This document shows, in pieces, positions 49,559 to 57,054 of a DNA stretch of 57,054 nt. Source of the stretch: an uncultured Clostridia bacterium (GTDB lineage Bacteria > Bacillota > Clostridia > Oscillospirales > CAG-272); assembly GCA_947630625.1 (NCBI GenBank), contig CANRIL010000015.1, positions 1 to 57,054 of the forward strand, in the 5' to 3' direction. The notes beneath the pieces are model-generated. The model searched no databases. It worked only from the letters and a program-made list of their open reading frames with translations, and was not told the DNA's origin. Position 1 is the first letter of the stretch; each line of letters opens with the position of its first letter. The position numbers and the translations under genes were made by a program.

Positions 49559-49587
49559 TTGACTTATAATTGTTGTTTTGATATAAT
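49559..49587 (+). promoter_or_regulatory. Sigma-A promoter of the phosphonate operon
   Basis: -35 TTGACT (49559-49564) and -10 TATAAT (49582-49587), spacing 17 bases. The 5' leader would be about 170 bases and holds no recognised element. No later internal promoter of this strength was seen in the operon. Confidence 0.85.
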
Positions 49588-49765
49588 ACATGACAATATA
49601 GTTTTTGAACATTTTGCCCTCCGTTTGAACGGCGGGCCTAACTTGCGCAAAAACGGGGATTTTTCCTTAAAAAGCGTTCCAAACTTTTTTCAAATCGCTT
49701 GCATTTTGAAACAAAGACGGACTTATTTGAACATCAATGAACAAAAAAACGAAAGGAAAATAGCG

Positions 49766-50659
49766 ATGCAGGAAATCACTCGCAAACAATTCGGTATACT
49801 CTCGGAACTTGCTTGCTTTAAAGGAGCCCTTACCCAGCGCCAGCTTGAAGAAAAGACAGGGTATTCCCTCGGCACCGTAAACAAGGTGTCAAAGGAGCTC
49901 GCAGACCTTGGGTACATAAGAAACAGCGAAATAACAAATTCCGGACTTGACGCTCTGGAGCCGTACAGGGTCAAGCGCGCGGTATTCATCGCAGCCGGCT
50001 TCGGTTCGCGCATGGTACCGATAACATTTAACACGCCGAAGCCGCTCGTGCGTGTTCACGGCACAAGGATAATCGACCGCCTGATAGATGCGTGCCTCAA
50101 TGTCGGGATAAATGAAATATATGTCGTGCGCGGTTATCTTGCGGAGCAGTTCGATCAGCTTCTTTACAAGTACCCCATGATAAGATTCCTCGAAAATCCG
50201 GCTTACAATGAGTCGAACAACATCAGCTCCGCACTTGTGGCGCGGTACATGCTTTCAAATGCGTACGTTTTCGAGGCCGACCTTCTGCTTTCGAACCCCG
50301 ATATAATCAAAAAATATCATTATACCTCCAATTTCCTCGGAATAAAAAAGGACAGGACCGACGACTGGTGCTTCACGGTCAAGGACGGGATAATTGCCGA
50401 AGAAAAGGTGGGCGGCACGGACTGCTGGCAAATGATGGGAATATCATATTGGAACGAAGCGGACGGGCACAAGCTGTCTCAGGATATCGCCGATGTTTAC
50501 GCGTCTCCCGGCGGAAAAGAGAGATACTGGGAGCAGGTCCCGCTCGTATATAAAAGAGAACACTACGCCGTCGAGCCGCGCGAGTGCTTTGAAAGCGATA
50601 TCGTCGAGATAGACACGTTCCGCGAGCTTAAAGCAATAGACAAGACGTATGACGTGTGA
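49766..50659 (+). CDS. Winged-helix / LicC-type nucleotidyltransferase fusion
   Basis: A 297-residue two-domain protein. Residues 1-68 form a MarR-like winged helix (TRKQFGILSELACFKGALTQRQLEEKTGYSLGTVNKVSKEL). Residues 69-297 are a sugar-phosphate-type nucleotidyltransferase: the signature is FIAAGFGSRMVPITFNTPKPLVRVHG, with FEADLLLSN for metal binding. It resembles LicC, the CTP:phosphocholine cytidylyltransferase. Here the substrate may be a phosphonate head group made by the aepX/aepY products. The added DNA-binding domain suggests self-regulation. ATG 49766 follows GAAAGGA. Confidence 0.85.
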   Translation: MQEITRKQFGILSELACFKGALTQRQLEEKTGYSLGTVNKVSKELADLGYIRNSEITNSGLDALEPYRVKRAVFIAAGFGSRMVPITFNTPKPLVRVHGTRIIDRLIDACLNVGINEIYVVRGYLAEQFDQLLYKYPMIRFLENPAYNESNNISSALVARYMLSNAYVFEADLLLSNPDIIKKYHYTSNFLGIKKDRTDDWCFTVKDGIIAEEKVGGTDCWQMMGISYWNEADGHKLSQDIADVYASPGGKERYWEQVPLVYKREHYAVEPRECFESDIVEIDTFRELKAIDKTYDV

Positions 50660-50685
50660 CGAACGCATTTCCTGACGGCGGAAAT

Positions 50686-51426
50686 ATGAAAGAAATGCGC
50701 AATATAGCGATCCTGTCTGATCTGCACGGAAATCTTCAGGCGGTGCAGGCGGTTATGCGGGATATGCAGAAATATGACATAAGCGGCGTTATACTGCTTG
50801 GTGACATCATCGATTACGGCATGCAGTCAAACGAGGTTGTCGGGTATGTGCGGGAGAATATCCGTCTCCCCATACTCTGCAATATATGGGGCAATCACGA
50901 GCGGGCGATCATGCTCGAAGATTACGCGCGGTTCTCCTCGCCGAGGGGCGTTTCGTCGGCGATGCACACTTCAAAAATGCTGGGAGAGGGCGAAAGAGCG
51001 TATCTTCGCGATGAAGTTGAAAACGCCGGAATGCTCGAATTTGAGATAGGCGGCAAGCGGTGCCTTTCCGTTCACGGTTCGCTTGAGGATCACTACTGGA
51101 AATCGATCTCGCCGGACAATGTCCGCGGCGATTATGAACTGTATGATATAGTCTTTTCCGGTCACTCGCACTATTCTCATTTTTTCACGAAATTTTATGA
51201 CAGAGACGACCCGGAGATGAGAAACAAACACGCGGTCTTCTTTATAAATCCCGGCTCGGTAGGGCAGCCCCGCAACCATCACCCGGAGGCGCAGTACGCG
51301 ATCATGGACATTCAGACGATGTCGGTCAACATGCGCTGCGTCCCGTATGATATCGAGGCGGCGCAGTCGTATTTCGACGGGAGCGTGGACGGATTCTACA
51401 AAGACAGACTTACAAAAGGAATATAA
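50686..51426 (+). CDS. Calcineurin-like metallophosphoesterase
   Basis: A 246-residue phosphoesterase of the YfcE-like branch. It shows the metal ligands in order: SDLHGN, LLGDIIDYG, IWGNHE, the late SVHGS and FSGHSHYSHF. NPGSVGQPR is typical of this fold. It would remove a phosphate from a small molecule or nucleotide made in the pathway. ATG 50686 is taken for its GGCGGA site; a GTG at 50656 overlaps the stop codon of the previous gene and could allow coupling. Second in the phosphonate operon. Confidence 0.85.
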   Translation: MKEMRNIAILSDLHGNLQAVQAVMRDMQKYDISGVILLGDIIDYGMQSNEVVGYVRENIRLPILCNIWGNHERAIMLEDYARFSSPRGVSSAMHTSKMLGEGERAYLRDEVENAGMLEFEIGGKRCLSVHGSLEDHYWKSISPDNVRGDYELYDIVFSGHSHYSHFFTKFYDRDDPEMRNKHAVFFINPGSVGQPRNHHPEAQYAIMDIQTMSVNMRCVPYDIEAAQSYFDGSVDGFYKDRLTKGI

Positions 51427-51450
51427 CTTTAAGGAGAGAAAGAGCAGCAC

Positions 51451-52461
51451 ATGAAGACCTTATACGTTATCAGCGGAGTGACGGGCATGACGGGAAACGA
51501 GCTTGTCCGCCAGATACTTGCCGAAAAAAGCGGCGAGAACCATATCATAGGATTTGACAATTTCTACGCCTCGAGCATAGAGACGGTCAGGGACTGCATC
51601 GGCGACTTGAGATTTGAGTTTTTTGAATACGATCTCAATAACAAGGAACAGATGGCTGATATCGAGCGGAGAGTATCCGGCATGAAAAAAGACTTCGACG
51701 AGGTCATATACATCAACTGCGCCGCCGTCGTGCATACGGAGCATTTCTATCACGTTTACGAGACGTACGAGACCAACGTCGTCGGAATGGAGGCGTTTTT
51801 GCAGCAGGCGATCCGCGTCGGCGCGCAGAAGTACATAAACTGCTCAACGTCTGAGATCTACTCCATGAATTCGTGGAACGAAAACGGCGGCGTCAGAGAA
51901 GACGATTACGTCACGATGGCGGACGCGGAGCACAGCCAGAGAACGAGCTATGCAACGGGCAAGATGCTTACCGAGTTCTTTATGAAGGACGCGGTCGACA
52001 GCGGCAAGATCAAGGGTTGCTCTATCCGCTTCGCAAACGTGTACAGCAAAAACGAGAGATTCCCCAAGCATATCATTCCCTTTATTATAAACAGCCTCAA
52101 AAATGACGGCAAAGTCGTCCTTCTCGAAAACAGCCGTAAGAACCGCAGAACGTTCCTCAATAATTTCGACAGCTGCAGCGCCGTTCTTGCGCTTGCAAAG
52201 GAGGATTCCGCGCTCGACGGAACTATCTACAACGTAGCTACTGATGAGGAAATAACGATCATAGACCTCGTAAAGCTCTGCGCCGAAAAGATGGGCATAG
52301 CGGAGCCCGTTATCGAATTTAAAGGATATCGCGCGTCCGACCCCGAGCGGCGGCTGCTTTCGACCGAAAAGATACGCAAGAGAACGTCCTGGAGACCTGT
52401 CGTAAATCTCGACATCGGTCTTGACGAATGTGTTTCAAACTATCTCGGCGCCGGAGAGTGA
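51451..52461 (+). CDS. NAD-dependent epimerase/dehydratase (extended SDR)
   Basis: A 336-residue enzyme of the extended short-chain dehydrogenase family, which acts on nucleotide sugars. The NAD-binding loop is GVTGMTGNE near residue 9, CAAVVHTEHF near 91, and the catalytic YATGK near 175 with the Ser in NCSTSEIY. The C-terminal part has RFANVYSKNERFP and RRTFLNNFDSC, with RRLLSTEKIRKRTSW at the end. The sugar is unknown. Only 25 bases after the phosphoesterase; six bases before the next gene. Confidence 0.88.
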   Translation: MKTLYVISGVTGMTGNELVRQILAEKSGENHIIGFDNFYASSIETVRDCIGDLRFEFFEYDLNNKEQMADIERRVSGMKKDFDEVIYINCAAVVHTEHFYHVYETYETNVVGMEAFLQQAIRVGAQKYINCSTSEIYSMNSWNENGGVREDDYVTMADAEHSQRTSYATGKMLTEFFMKDAVDSGKIKGCSIRFANVYSKNERFPKHIIPFIINSLKNDGKVVLLENSRKNRRTFLNNFDSCSAVLALAKEDSALDGTIYNVATDEEITIIDLVKLCAEKMGIAEPVIEFKGYRASDPERRLLSTEKIRKRTSWRPVVNLDIGLDECVSNYLGAGE

Positions 52462-52467
52462 CCGCTT

Positions 52468-53256
52468 ATGTCGAATGATAACGGCAAAAGGATCGCGATA
52501 ATCACGGTCGCGGGGATATCGAGCCGCTTCAACGAAGGGATAGACGAGGAGCGGAAGATACTTAAGGCAATATATTCGGACGGCGACGACGGAAAGACGC
52601 TTCTGTCGCATCTCATCGGTCAGTGCGGATATGCCGACAGGATCATCATCGTCGGCGGCTATAAATTCGGCGATCTGAAGGAGTATGTTGAACACGAGCT
52701 TCCGGCATGCTTGAGAGAGAAGACGGAGCTTATCGAAAATGAGCACTATTCCGATCTCGCCTCCGGATACAGTCTGTATCTGGGGCTCGAGGCGGCGTTT
52801 GAAGAGAAAGACATACGTGATATCCTCTTTGTGGAAGGCGATCTTGATATAGACGACGACTCGTTTCAGTCTGTCGTCAGCTCAAACATGACCGTGCTTA
52901 CATATACGGACGAGATGATCGTCGCGAGCAAGTCCGTTGTTTTCTATAAGGACGCGTCGGACAGATTCAGATACGCATTCAACAGCCAGCACGGTCTGTT
53001 GACGGTCTCCGAGCCGTTTTCTGTCATCCTCAATTCCGGGCAGCTCTGGAAGTTCACCGATCCGGGCGCGCTGAGAAAGGCGAACGCCGAATTCTTCAGC
53101 GCCGATAAAGGCGGAACGAATCTCAGCATTATTCAGAAGTATCTCGACGCGGTCCCGCCATCGGAGGTTGAAATAATGAAGCTGTCTGAATGGACAAACT
53201 GCAACACGCGTGAAGACTACAAAAAAATAAGAAACCGTTGGGAGGGGACAAAATGA
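52468..53256 (+). CDS. Nucleotidyltransferase-like protein (second in the operon)
   Basis: A 262-residue protein with the glycosyltransferase-A/nucleotidyltransferase fold. The N-terminal IITVAGISSRFNEG replaces the usual AAGxGxRF loop, and a VEGDLDIDDDSF segment near 130 carries the acidic metal ligands. It differs from the LicC-type protein at 49766, with Val-Ala-Gly in place of Ala-Ala-Gly. It probably activates or transfers a phosphonate or sugar phosphate; which is unclear. Its stop codon overlaps the start of the next gene. Confidence 0.75.
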   Translation: MSNDNGKRIAIITVAGISSRFNEGIDEERKILKAIYSDGDDGKTLLSHLIGQCGYADRIIIVGGYKFGDLKEYVEHELPACLREKTELIENEHYSDLASGYSLYLGLEAAFEEKDIRDILFVEGDLDIDDDSFQSVVSSNMTVLTYTDEMIVASKSVVFYKDASDRFRYAFNSQHGLLTVSEPFSVILNSGQLWKFTDPGALRKANAEFFSADKGGTNLSIIQKYLDAVPPSEVEIMKLSEWTNCNTREDYKKIRNRWEGTK

Positions 53257-54437
53257 AACCTATAAAGGAAAGGCTCGGCACCGTTGAGAGTCACGTAAAT
53301 TCCGGCAGCGCGACCGTTATGATAATCGGGCTCGGCAGCGTGGGAACATATTTGCTCGATTATCTTGTTTCCATGAACGATCCCGCGATAAACATCGTCG
53401 TTGTCGGGAGAAATTTTGCGAAGATGGAACAGAACGTCAACATCGTGCGCGTTTCCGCTCTTATACGCGGCCTCAACAGGACGCAAATTACTATTGAGGC
53501 GGGCGTCGATCTGAACGACGTTGATGCGATCAAAGAGGTGATCGCGAAGCATTCGCCCGACTTTATAGTGAATTCGAGCCGCGCATATCCCGGCCTGAAA
53601 TACGGCAGCATCAGCTGGGGAAATGTCAGGGCATACGGGATATGGACGCCGCTGTCGATCCGCTTCACCAAAAATATCATGGAAGCCTGCGAGCTCGCGG
53701 ACACCGATGCGGTCGTTATAAACACTTCGTATTCGGACGCGGTCATCCCGTGGCTCAGGAGCGCGGGCAAGGCATACCCCGATCTCGGTTCGGGAAATCT
53801 CAACCACCTTGTGCCCAGGATCAAATTTGCGGCGGCGGAGATGCTCGGAGTCAAGGATTTCTGGAACATTGACGTAATGTTTGCGGCGGGTCATTTTCAC
53901 GACGTGTGCATAAGCAAAGAGGGGCATACAGAAGGCGTGGAGCTTCCGCTTAAGATATACTATAACGGAAAAGAGCAGCAGCTCCCTCACGATAAAATAT
54001 TTGAGGCATGCAAAATTTCAATGCCCGTCGACGCTCAGAGAAATATGATGAACGCGTCGAGCAACTACCGGATCATCGTCTCCGTGATAGAGGCGATCCG
54101 CACGAAAGAAGACAGACTGATCTTCTCCCCCGGGGCGTTCGGAAATATAGGCGGCTACCCGGTGCTCATCGGATACAGAAACGGCGAGCTGAACGCGTGG
54201 ATCGACGACTCGGTCTATAGCTTCGAAGAGATGAACGCCGCGAACAGGCGCTCGATGTACCTTGACGGTGTCGAGGATGTTCGCGACGGGAAGCTGTTCT
54301 ACACGGACGAGCTGATAGAAAAGGCAAAAAAGGCATTCGGAGCGGAGCTGCCGAAATGCGTTGATTATTCCGATATCGAAGACACGGCGGGATTTATAAT
54401 CGAAAGGATCATCAAGCCGCAGACAGCCAATAAATGA
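53253..54437 (+). CDS. Rossmann-fold dehydrogenase-like protein of unknown function
   Basis: A 394-residue protein I cannot name. Residues 22-60 have the dinucleotide-binding pattern VMIIGLGSVGTYLLDYLV. Later segments (DFIVNSSRAYPG, VVINTSYSDAVIPWL, GSGNLNHLVPRIKFAAAEMLGV, MFAAGHFHDV) recall lactate/malate dehydrogenase layout. In a phosphonate operon it may reduce or oxidise an intermediate after phosphonopyruvate, but nothing shows this. The start at ATG 53253 overlaps the previous stop codon (ATGA) and follows GGGAGGGG. Confidence 0.75.
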   Translation: MKPIKERLGTVESHVNSGSATVMIIGLGSVGTYLLDYLVSMNDPAINIVVVGRNFAKMEQNVNIVRVSALIRGLNRTQITIEAGVDLNDVDAIKEVIAKHSPDFIVNSSRAYPGLKYGSISWGNVRAYGIWTPLSIRFTKNIMEACELADTDAVVINTSYSDAVIPWLRSAGKAYPDLGSGNLNHLVPRIKFAAAEMLGVKDFWNIDVMFAAGHFHDVCISKEGHTEGVELPLKIYYNGKEQQLPHDKIFEACKISMPVDAQRNMMNASSNYRIIVSVIEAIRTKEDRLIFSPGAFGNIGGYPVLIGYRNGELNAWIDDSVYSFEEMNAANRRSMYLDGVEDVRDGKLFYTDELIEKAKKAFGAELPKCVDYSDIEDTAGFIIERIIKPQTANK

Positions 54438-54477
54438 CATGCACTATAATTTAAATGATGAGAAAGGCGAAGAACAG

Positions 54478-55776
54478 ATGAAGACCGTTTATACATGCTT
54501 TTGCACGGATGTTATCCACGAGGGACACATCAACATAATCGAGCAGGCTCATAAATACGGAAAGGTCATAGTCGGAGCCCTTACAGACGAAGCGCTCATC
54601 CGCTACAACAGATTCCCGACCGTTTCGCTCGAGGACAGAATAAAGCTCTACAAGAGCCTTGACGGTGTCGAGGAGGTCGTCATTCAGGACGATATGCTTT
54701 ACGACAGCGTGATCAAAAAGCTCAGGCCGGACTACGTTATCCACGGGGACAACTGGAAGGAGGGCGCGATGTCGGCAATACGGCAGAACGTTTTAGACCT
54801 TCTTTCCGAATACGGCGGAGAGCTTATCGAGGTAGGATATACGTATAACGAGAAGGTCAAAAAAGTCGATTCTCAGCTTGCGGAAAAGCTCGCCATGCCT
54901 GAATACCGCCGCAAACGCCTGCGCCAGCTTATAGACATGTGCCCGATCGTAAAGGTCATCGAGGCGCACAGCGGTCTTACGGGGCTTATCGCAGAAAAGA
55001 CGACCGTCGTTGAAGAAAACGGAAAGCTCGACCAGTTTGACGCGATGTGGGTCAGCTCCCTCTGCGATTCCACCGCAAAGGGAAAGCCGGACATCGAGCT
55101 TGTAGATATGTCGTCAAGACTTCGCACCATAGACGATATCATGGAAGTCACGACAAAGCCGATCATCCTTGACGGCGATACGGGCGGGCTTACGGAGCAT
55201 TTCGTATACAATGTCAGAACGCTCGAGAGAATGGGCGTTTCCGCCGTCATAATCGAGGACAAAAAGGGACTGAAGAAAAACAGCCTGTTCGGCACCGAGG
55301 TCGAGCAGACGCAGGCGTCGATAGAGGAATTCAGTGAGAAGATCGCGGCGGGAAAGCGCGCTCAGCTCACCGATGATTTTATGATCATCGCAAGGATCGA
55401 GAGCCTTATCCTTGAAAAGGGAATGGACGACGCGCTTGCGAGGGCATATGCGTTTGTCGAGGCGGGCGCGGACGGCATAATGATCCACAGCCGCAAAAAA
55501 GACCCCGCAGAGATACTCGAATTCTGCGACAAGTTCCGCGAAAAGGATAAGCACACACCGATAGTAGTCGTTCCGTCTTCGTTCAACGTCATAACGGAGG
55601 ACGAGCTCGCCGCGCACGGCGTGAACATCGTAATTTATGCAAATCAGCTCACAAGAAGCGCGTTCCCCGCGATGGAGCAGACCGCAAAGGACATCCTCCG
55701 CTATCACCGCGCCAAAGAGGTCGACAGCAGGCTGATGCCGATCAAGGATATTATCTCGCTTATAGACGAGCTTTGA
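54478..55776 (+). CDS. aepX: Phosphoenolpyruvate mutase with N-terminal cytidylyltransferase domain
   Basis: Makes phosphonopyruvate from phosphoenolpyruvate, the first step of nearly all phosphonate pathways. The 432-residue protein has two parts. Residues 1-130 are a TagD-like cytidylyltransferase domain (CTDVIHEGHINII, with the HxGH motif at 14-17). From about 140 on is the PEP mutase barrel, with the family motif EDKKGLKKNS at 260-269 and ADGIMIHSRKKDP near 340. Such fusions occur in surface-glycan phosphonate loci. ATG 54478 has GAAAGGCGA upstream; a start at 54439 is possible but less likely. Confidence 0.93.
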   Translation: MKTVYTCFCTDVIHEGHINIIEQAHKYGKVIVGALTDEALIRYNRFPTVSLEDRIKLYKSLDGVEEVVIQDDMLYDSVIKKLRPDYVIHGDNWKEGAMSAIRQNVLDLLSEYGGELIEVGYTYNEKVKKVDSQLAEKLAMPEYRRKRLRQLIDMCPIVKVIEAHSGLTGLIAEKTTVVEENGKLDQFDAMWVSSLCDSTAKGKPDIELVDMSSRLRTIDDIMEVTTKPIILDGDTGGLTEHFVYNVRTLERMGVSAVIIEDKKGLKKNSLFGTEVEQTQASIEEFSEKIAAGKRAQLTDDFMIIARIESLILEKGMDDALARAYAFVEAGADGIMIHSRKKDPAEILEFCDKFREKDKHTPIVVVPSSFNVITEDELAAHGVNIVIYANQLTRSAFPAMEQTAKDILRYHRAKEVDSRLMPIKDIISLIDEL

Positions 55777-55787
55777 CGAGGTGAACG

Positions 55788-56909
55788 ATGAAGGCAACAT
55801 CACTTATAAACGCAATAGGCGCCGATTTCTTTACAGGCGTACCTGATTCGCAGCTGCGCGCGCTGTGCGACTATCTGATCTATACGTACGGCACCGACCC
55901 GCATCATCATGTTATAGCGGCAAACGAAGGAAACGCCGCCGCGATCGCGACGGGATATCATCTCGCGACCGGAAAAGTGCCGGTGGTATATATGCAGAAC
56001 AGCGGCGAGGGCAACATCATCAACCCCGCTGCAAGTCTGCTCAACGAAAAGGTATACGGCATTCCGTGTCTGTTCATCGTCGGCTGGAGAGGCGAGCCCG
56101 GCGTTAATGACGAACCTCAGCATATCTATCAGGGAGAGGTGACGCTTAAGCTGCTTGAAGATATGGATATCGCGCACTTCGTCATCTCGAAAGAGACGAC
56201 CGAGGACGAGATCGTCACGAAAATGGCGGAATTCAGAGAAATTTTCGCCGCAGGGAAGCAGGCAGCATTCGTCGCCAGAAAGGGCGCGCTCGAATTCGAC
56301 GGCAAGGTCAGGTATGAGAACAGCAACAGCATGACGCGCGAGGAGATAATCCGTCACGTTGTCGAGTTCACCGGCAGCGATCCTATCGTCTCAACGACGG
56401 GCAAGGCGAGCCGCGAGCTGTTTGAGATACGCGAGGCGCGGGGAGAGGGCCACGAACGCGACTTTCTGACGGTCGGCTCGATGGGACACGCTTCATCGAT
56501 CGCTTTCGGGATCGCCGTGCAGAAGCCGGATACAAGGGTATGGATCATAGACGGCGACGGGGCGGCGCTCATGCACATGGGCGCGATGGCGGTGATAGGT
56601 GCGAACGCCCCCTCAAACATCGTGCATATAGTCCTCAACAACGGCGCGCACGAATCGGTCGGCGGCATGCCGACGGTCGCCGAAAGCATCGATCTTGTCA
56701 GGATTGCGCAGGGATGCGGATATAAAAACGTGTTGAGCGCCTCAGATTTTGACGAGCTTGACGCAGCGCTGAAGTCTGCAAGCACATCTGGCGCGCTCAC
56801 GCTGATAGAGGTCAAGTGTGCGATCGGCGCGAGAGCGGATCTCGGAAGACCTACGACGACCGCAAAGGAAAACAAAGAGGCATTTATCGAACATCTTAAA
56901 CGCAGCTGA
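55788..56909 (+). CDS. aepY: Phosphonopyruvate decarboxylase
   Basis: ThDP enzyme that decarboxylates phosphonopyruvate to phosphonoacetaldehyde, which drives PEP mutation forward. The 373-residue protein has DFFTGVPDSQLRALC at the N-terminus, AANEGNAAAIATGYHLATGK with the activating Glu, the YMQNSGEGNIINPAASL stretch, and the ThDP motif IDGDGAALMHMGAM ending in NN (VLNNGAHESVGG). Eleven bases separate it from aepX. The expected transaminase or reductase is not in the window. Confidence 0.95.
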   Translation: MKATSLINAIGADFFTGVPDSQLRALCDYLIYTYGTDPHHHVIAANEGNAAAIATGYHLATGKVPVVYMQNSGEGNIINPAASLLNEKVYGIPCLFIVGWRGEPGVNDEPQHIYQGEVTLKLLEDMDIAHFVISKETTEDEIVTKMAEFREIFAAGKQAAFVARKGALEFDGKVRYENSNSMTREEIIRHVVEFTGSDPIVSTTGKASRELFEIREARGEGHERDFLTVGSMGHASSIAFGIAVQKPDTRVWIIDGDGAALMHMGAMAVIGANAPSNIVHIVLNNGAHESVGGMPTVAESIDLVRIAQGCGYKNVLSASDFDELDAALKSASTSGALTLIEVKCAIGARADLGRPTTTAKENKEAFIEHLKRS

Positions 56910-57054
56910 ATACTGAATCAAAGCGTTTTTGATCCTGACAAAGAAAATCATGCCTTTCGGCTATGATAATAAACAAAAAAAAGACCTGCTAACAAAAGTC
57001 AAGCCCCAAAATGAAAAAAGTTGAGATTTTTTAAAAGCATCATGCAGGGACGGC
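56910..57054. other. End of window, no gene recognised
   Basis: The last 145 bases are AT-rich with short A-tracts. No open frame with a ribosome binding site starts here, and no clear terminator for the operon was seen. The operon may continue beyond the window after this spacer. Confidence 0.5.

Noticed and set aside
56938-57024. Short ATG frames after aepY
   Set aside because: They end within a few codons and have no ribosome binding site.

Overview
The window comes from a low-oxygen Firmicute, most likely a gut-dwelling member of the Clostridia. The evidence is a SCIFF peptide gene next to its radical SAM maturase, a complete [FeFe]-hydrogenase maturation set (hydE, hydG, hydF), a bile salt hydrolase, a T-box in front of valS, a class B sortase and Gram-positive style sigma-A promoters. 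Several genes start with TTG or GTG behind strong ribosome binding sites. No phage, plasmid, CRISPR or intact insertion sequence was found. The mobile DNA I can support is remnants of group IIC introns and one long palindromic element.

Layout. 1-350: the end of a 23S rRNA gene, tRNA-Lys, tRNA-Asn and a terminator. 0.4-5.2 kb (minus): a HicB/DinB-like protein, lgt, a small membrane protein, a Nudix hydrolase, and the GGGtGRT protein with its Fe-S scaffold partner. 5.5-7.1 kb: a second lgt overlapping a CPBP-type membrane protease. 7.1-12.1 kb: three secreted lectin-like (LamG) surface proteins ending in PQTG cell-wall sorting signals. All three share the same promoter architecture (TTCATA repeats 11 bp apart upstream of a consensus promoter), and their terminators are followed by group IIC intron remnants. 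12.3-24.6 kb: KDPG aldolase, a sugar-type binding lipoprotein, typA, T-box-valS, rpsF-ssb-rpsR, an Orn/Lys/Arg decarboxylase-like enzyme with a Cys-rich repeat insert, and SCIFF with its maturase. 24.6-30.8 kb: a PatB-type C-S lyase with a DUF3737 protein, a CotH-like protein, a YitT-like membrane protein and an AraC regulator.

31.0-37.2 kb is one operon: a Gld-type ABC transporter (ATPase with a hyperacidic tail, permease, GldG-like protein, DUF4340 protein), sortase B and free methionine-R-sulfoxide reductase. The sortase is the likely enzyme for the three PQTG proteins. 37.3-39.5 kb: pyrR and a uracil permease behind an attenuator-like leader. 40.2-44.7 kb: a palindromic element, then the hydrogenase maturation operon (TM1266-like regulator, hydE, hydG, hydF). 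A compact structured leader precedes the operon, and its 3' half is a strong terminator; it behaves on paper like a riboswitch of a class I do not recognise. 44.7-49.1 kb (minus): bile salt hydrolase co-transcribed with an AI-2E/PerM-type transporter, a GNAT acetyltransferase and an XRE regulator.

49.5-56.9 kb is a seven-gene phosphonate operon: a winged-helix/LicC-type nucleotidyltransferase fusion, a phosphoesterase, an NAD-dependent epimerase, a second nucleotidyltransferase, an unassigned Rossmann dehydrogenase, PEP mutase with a cytidylyltransferase domain (aepX) and phosphonopyruvate decarboxylase (aepY). It probably makes an activated phosphonate head group for a surface glycan and probably continues beyond the window. 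The strongest leads for undescribed biology are the hydrogenase leader RNA, this phosphonate operon with its HTH-nucleotidyltransferase fusion, the co-regulated PQTG lectin set with its sortase, and the GGGtGRT/scaffold pair.
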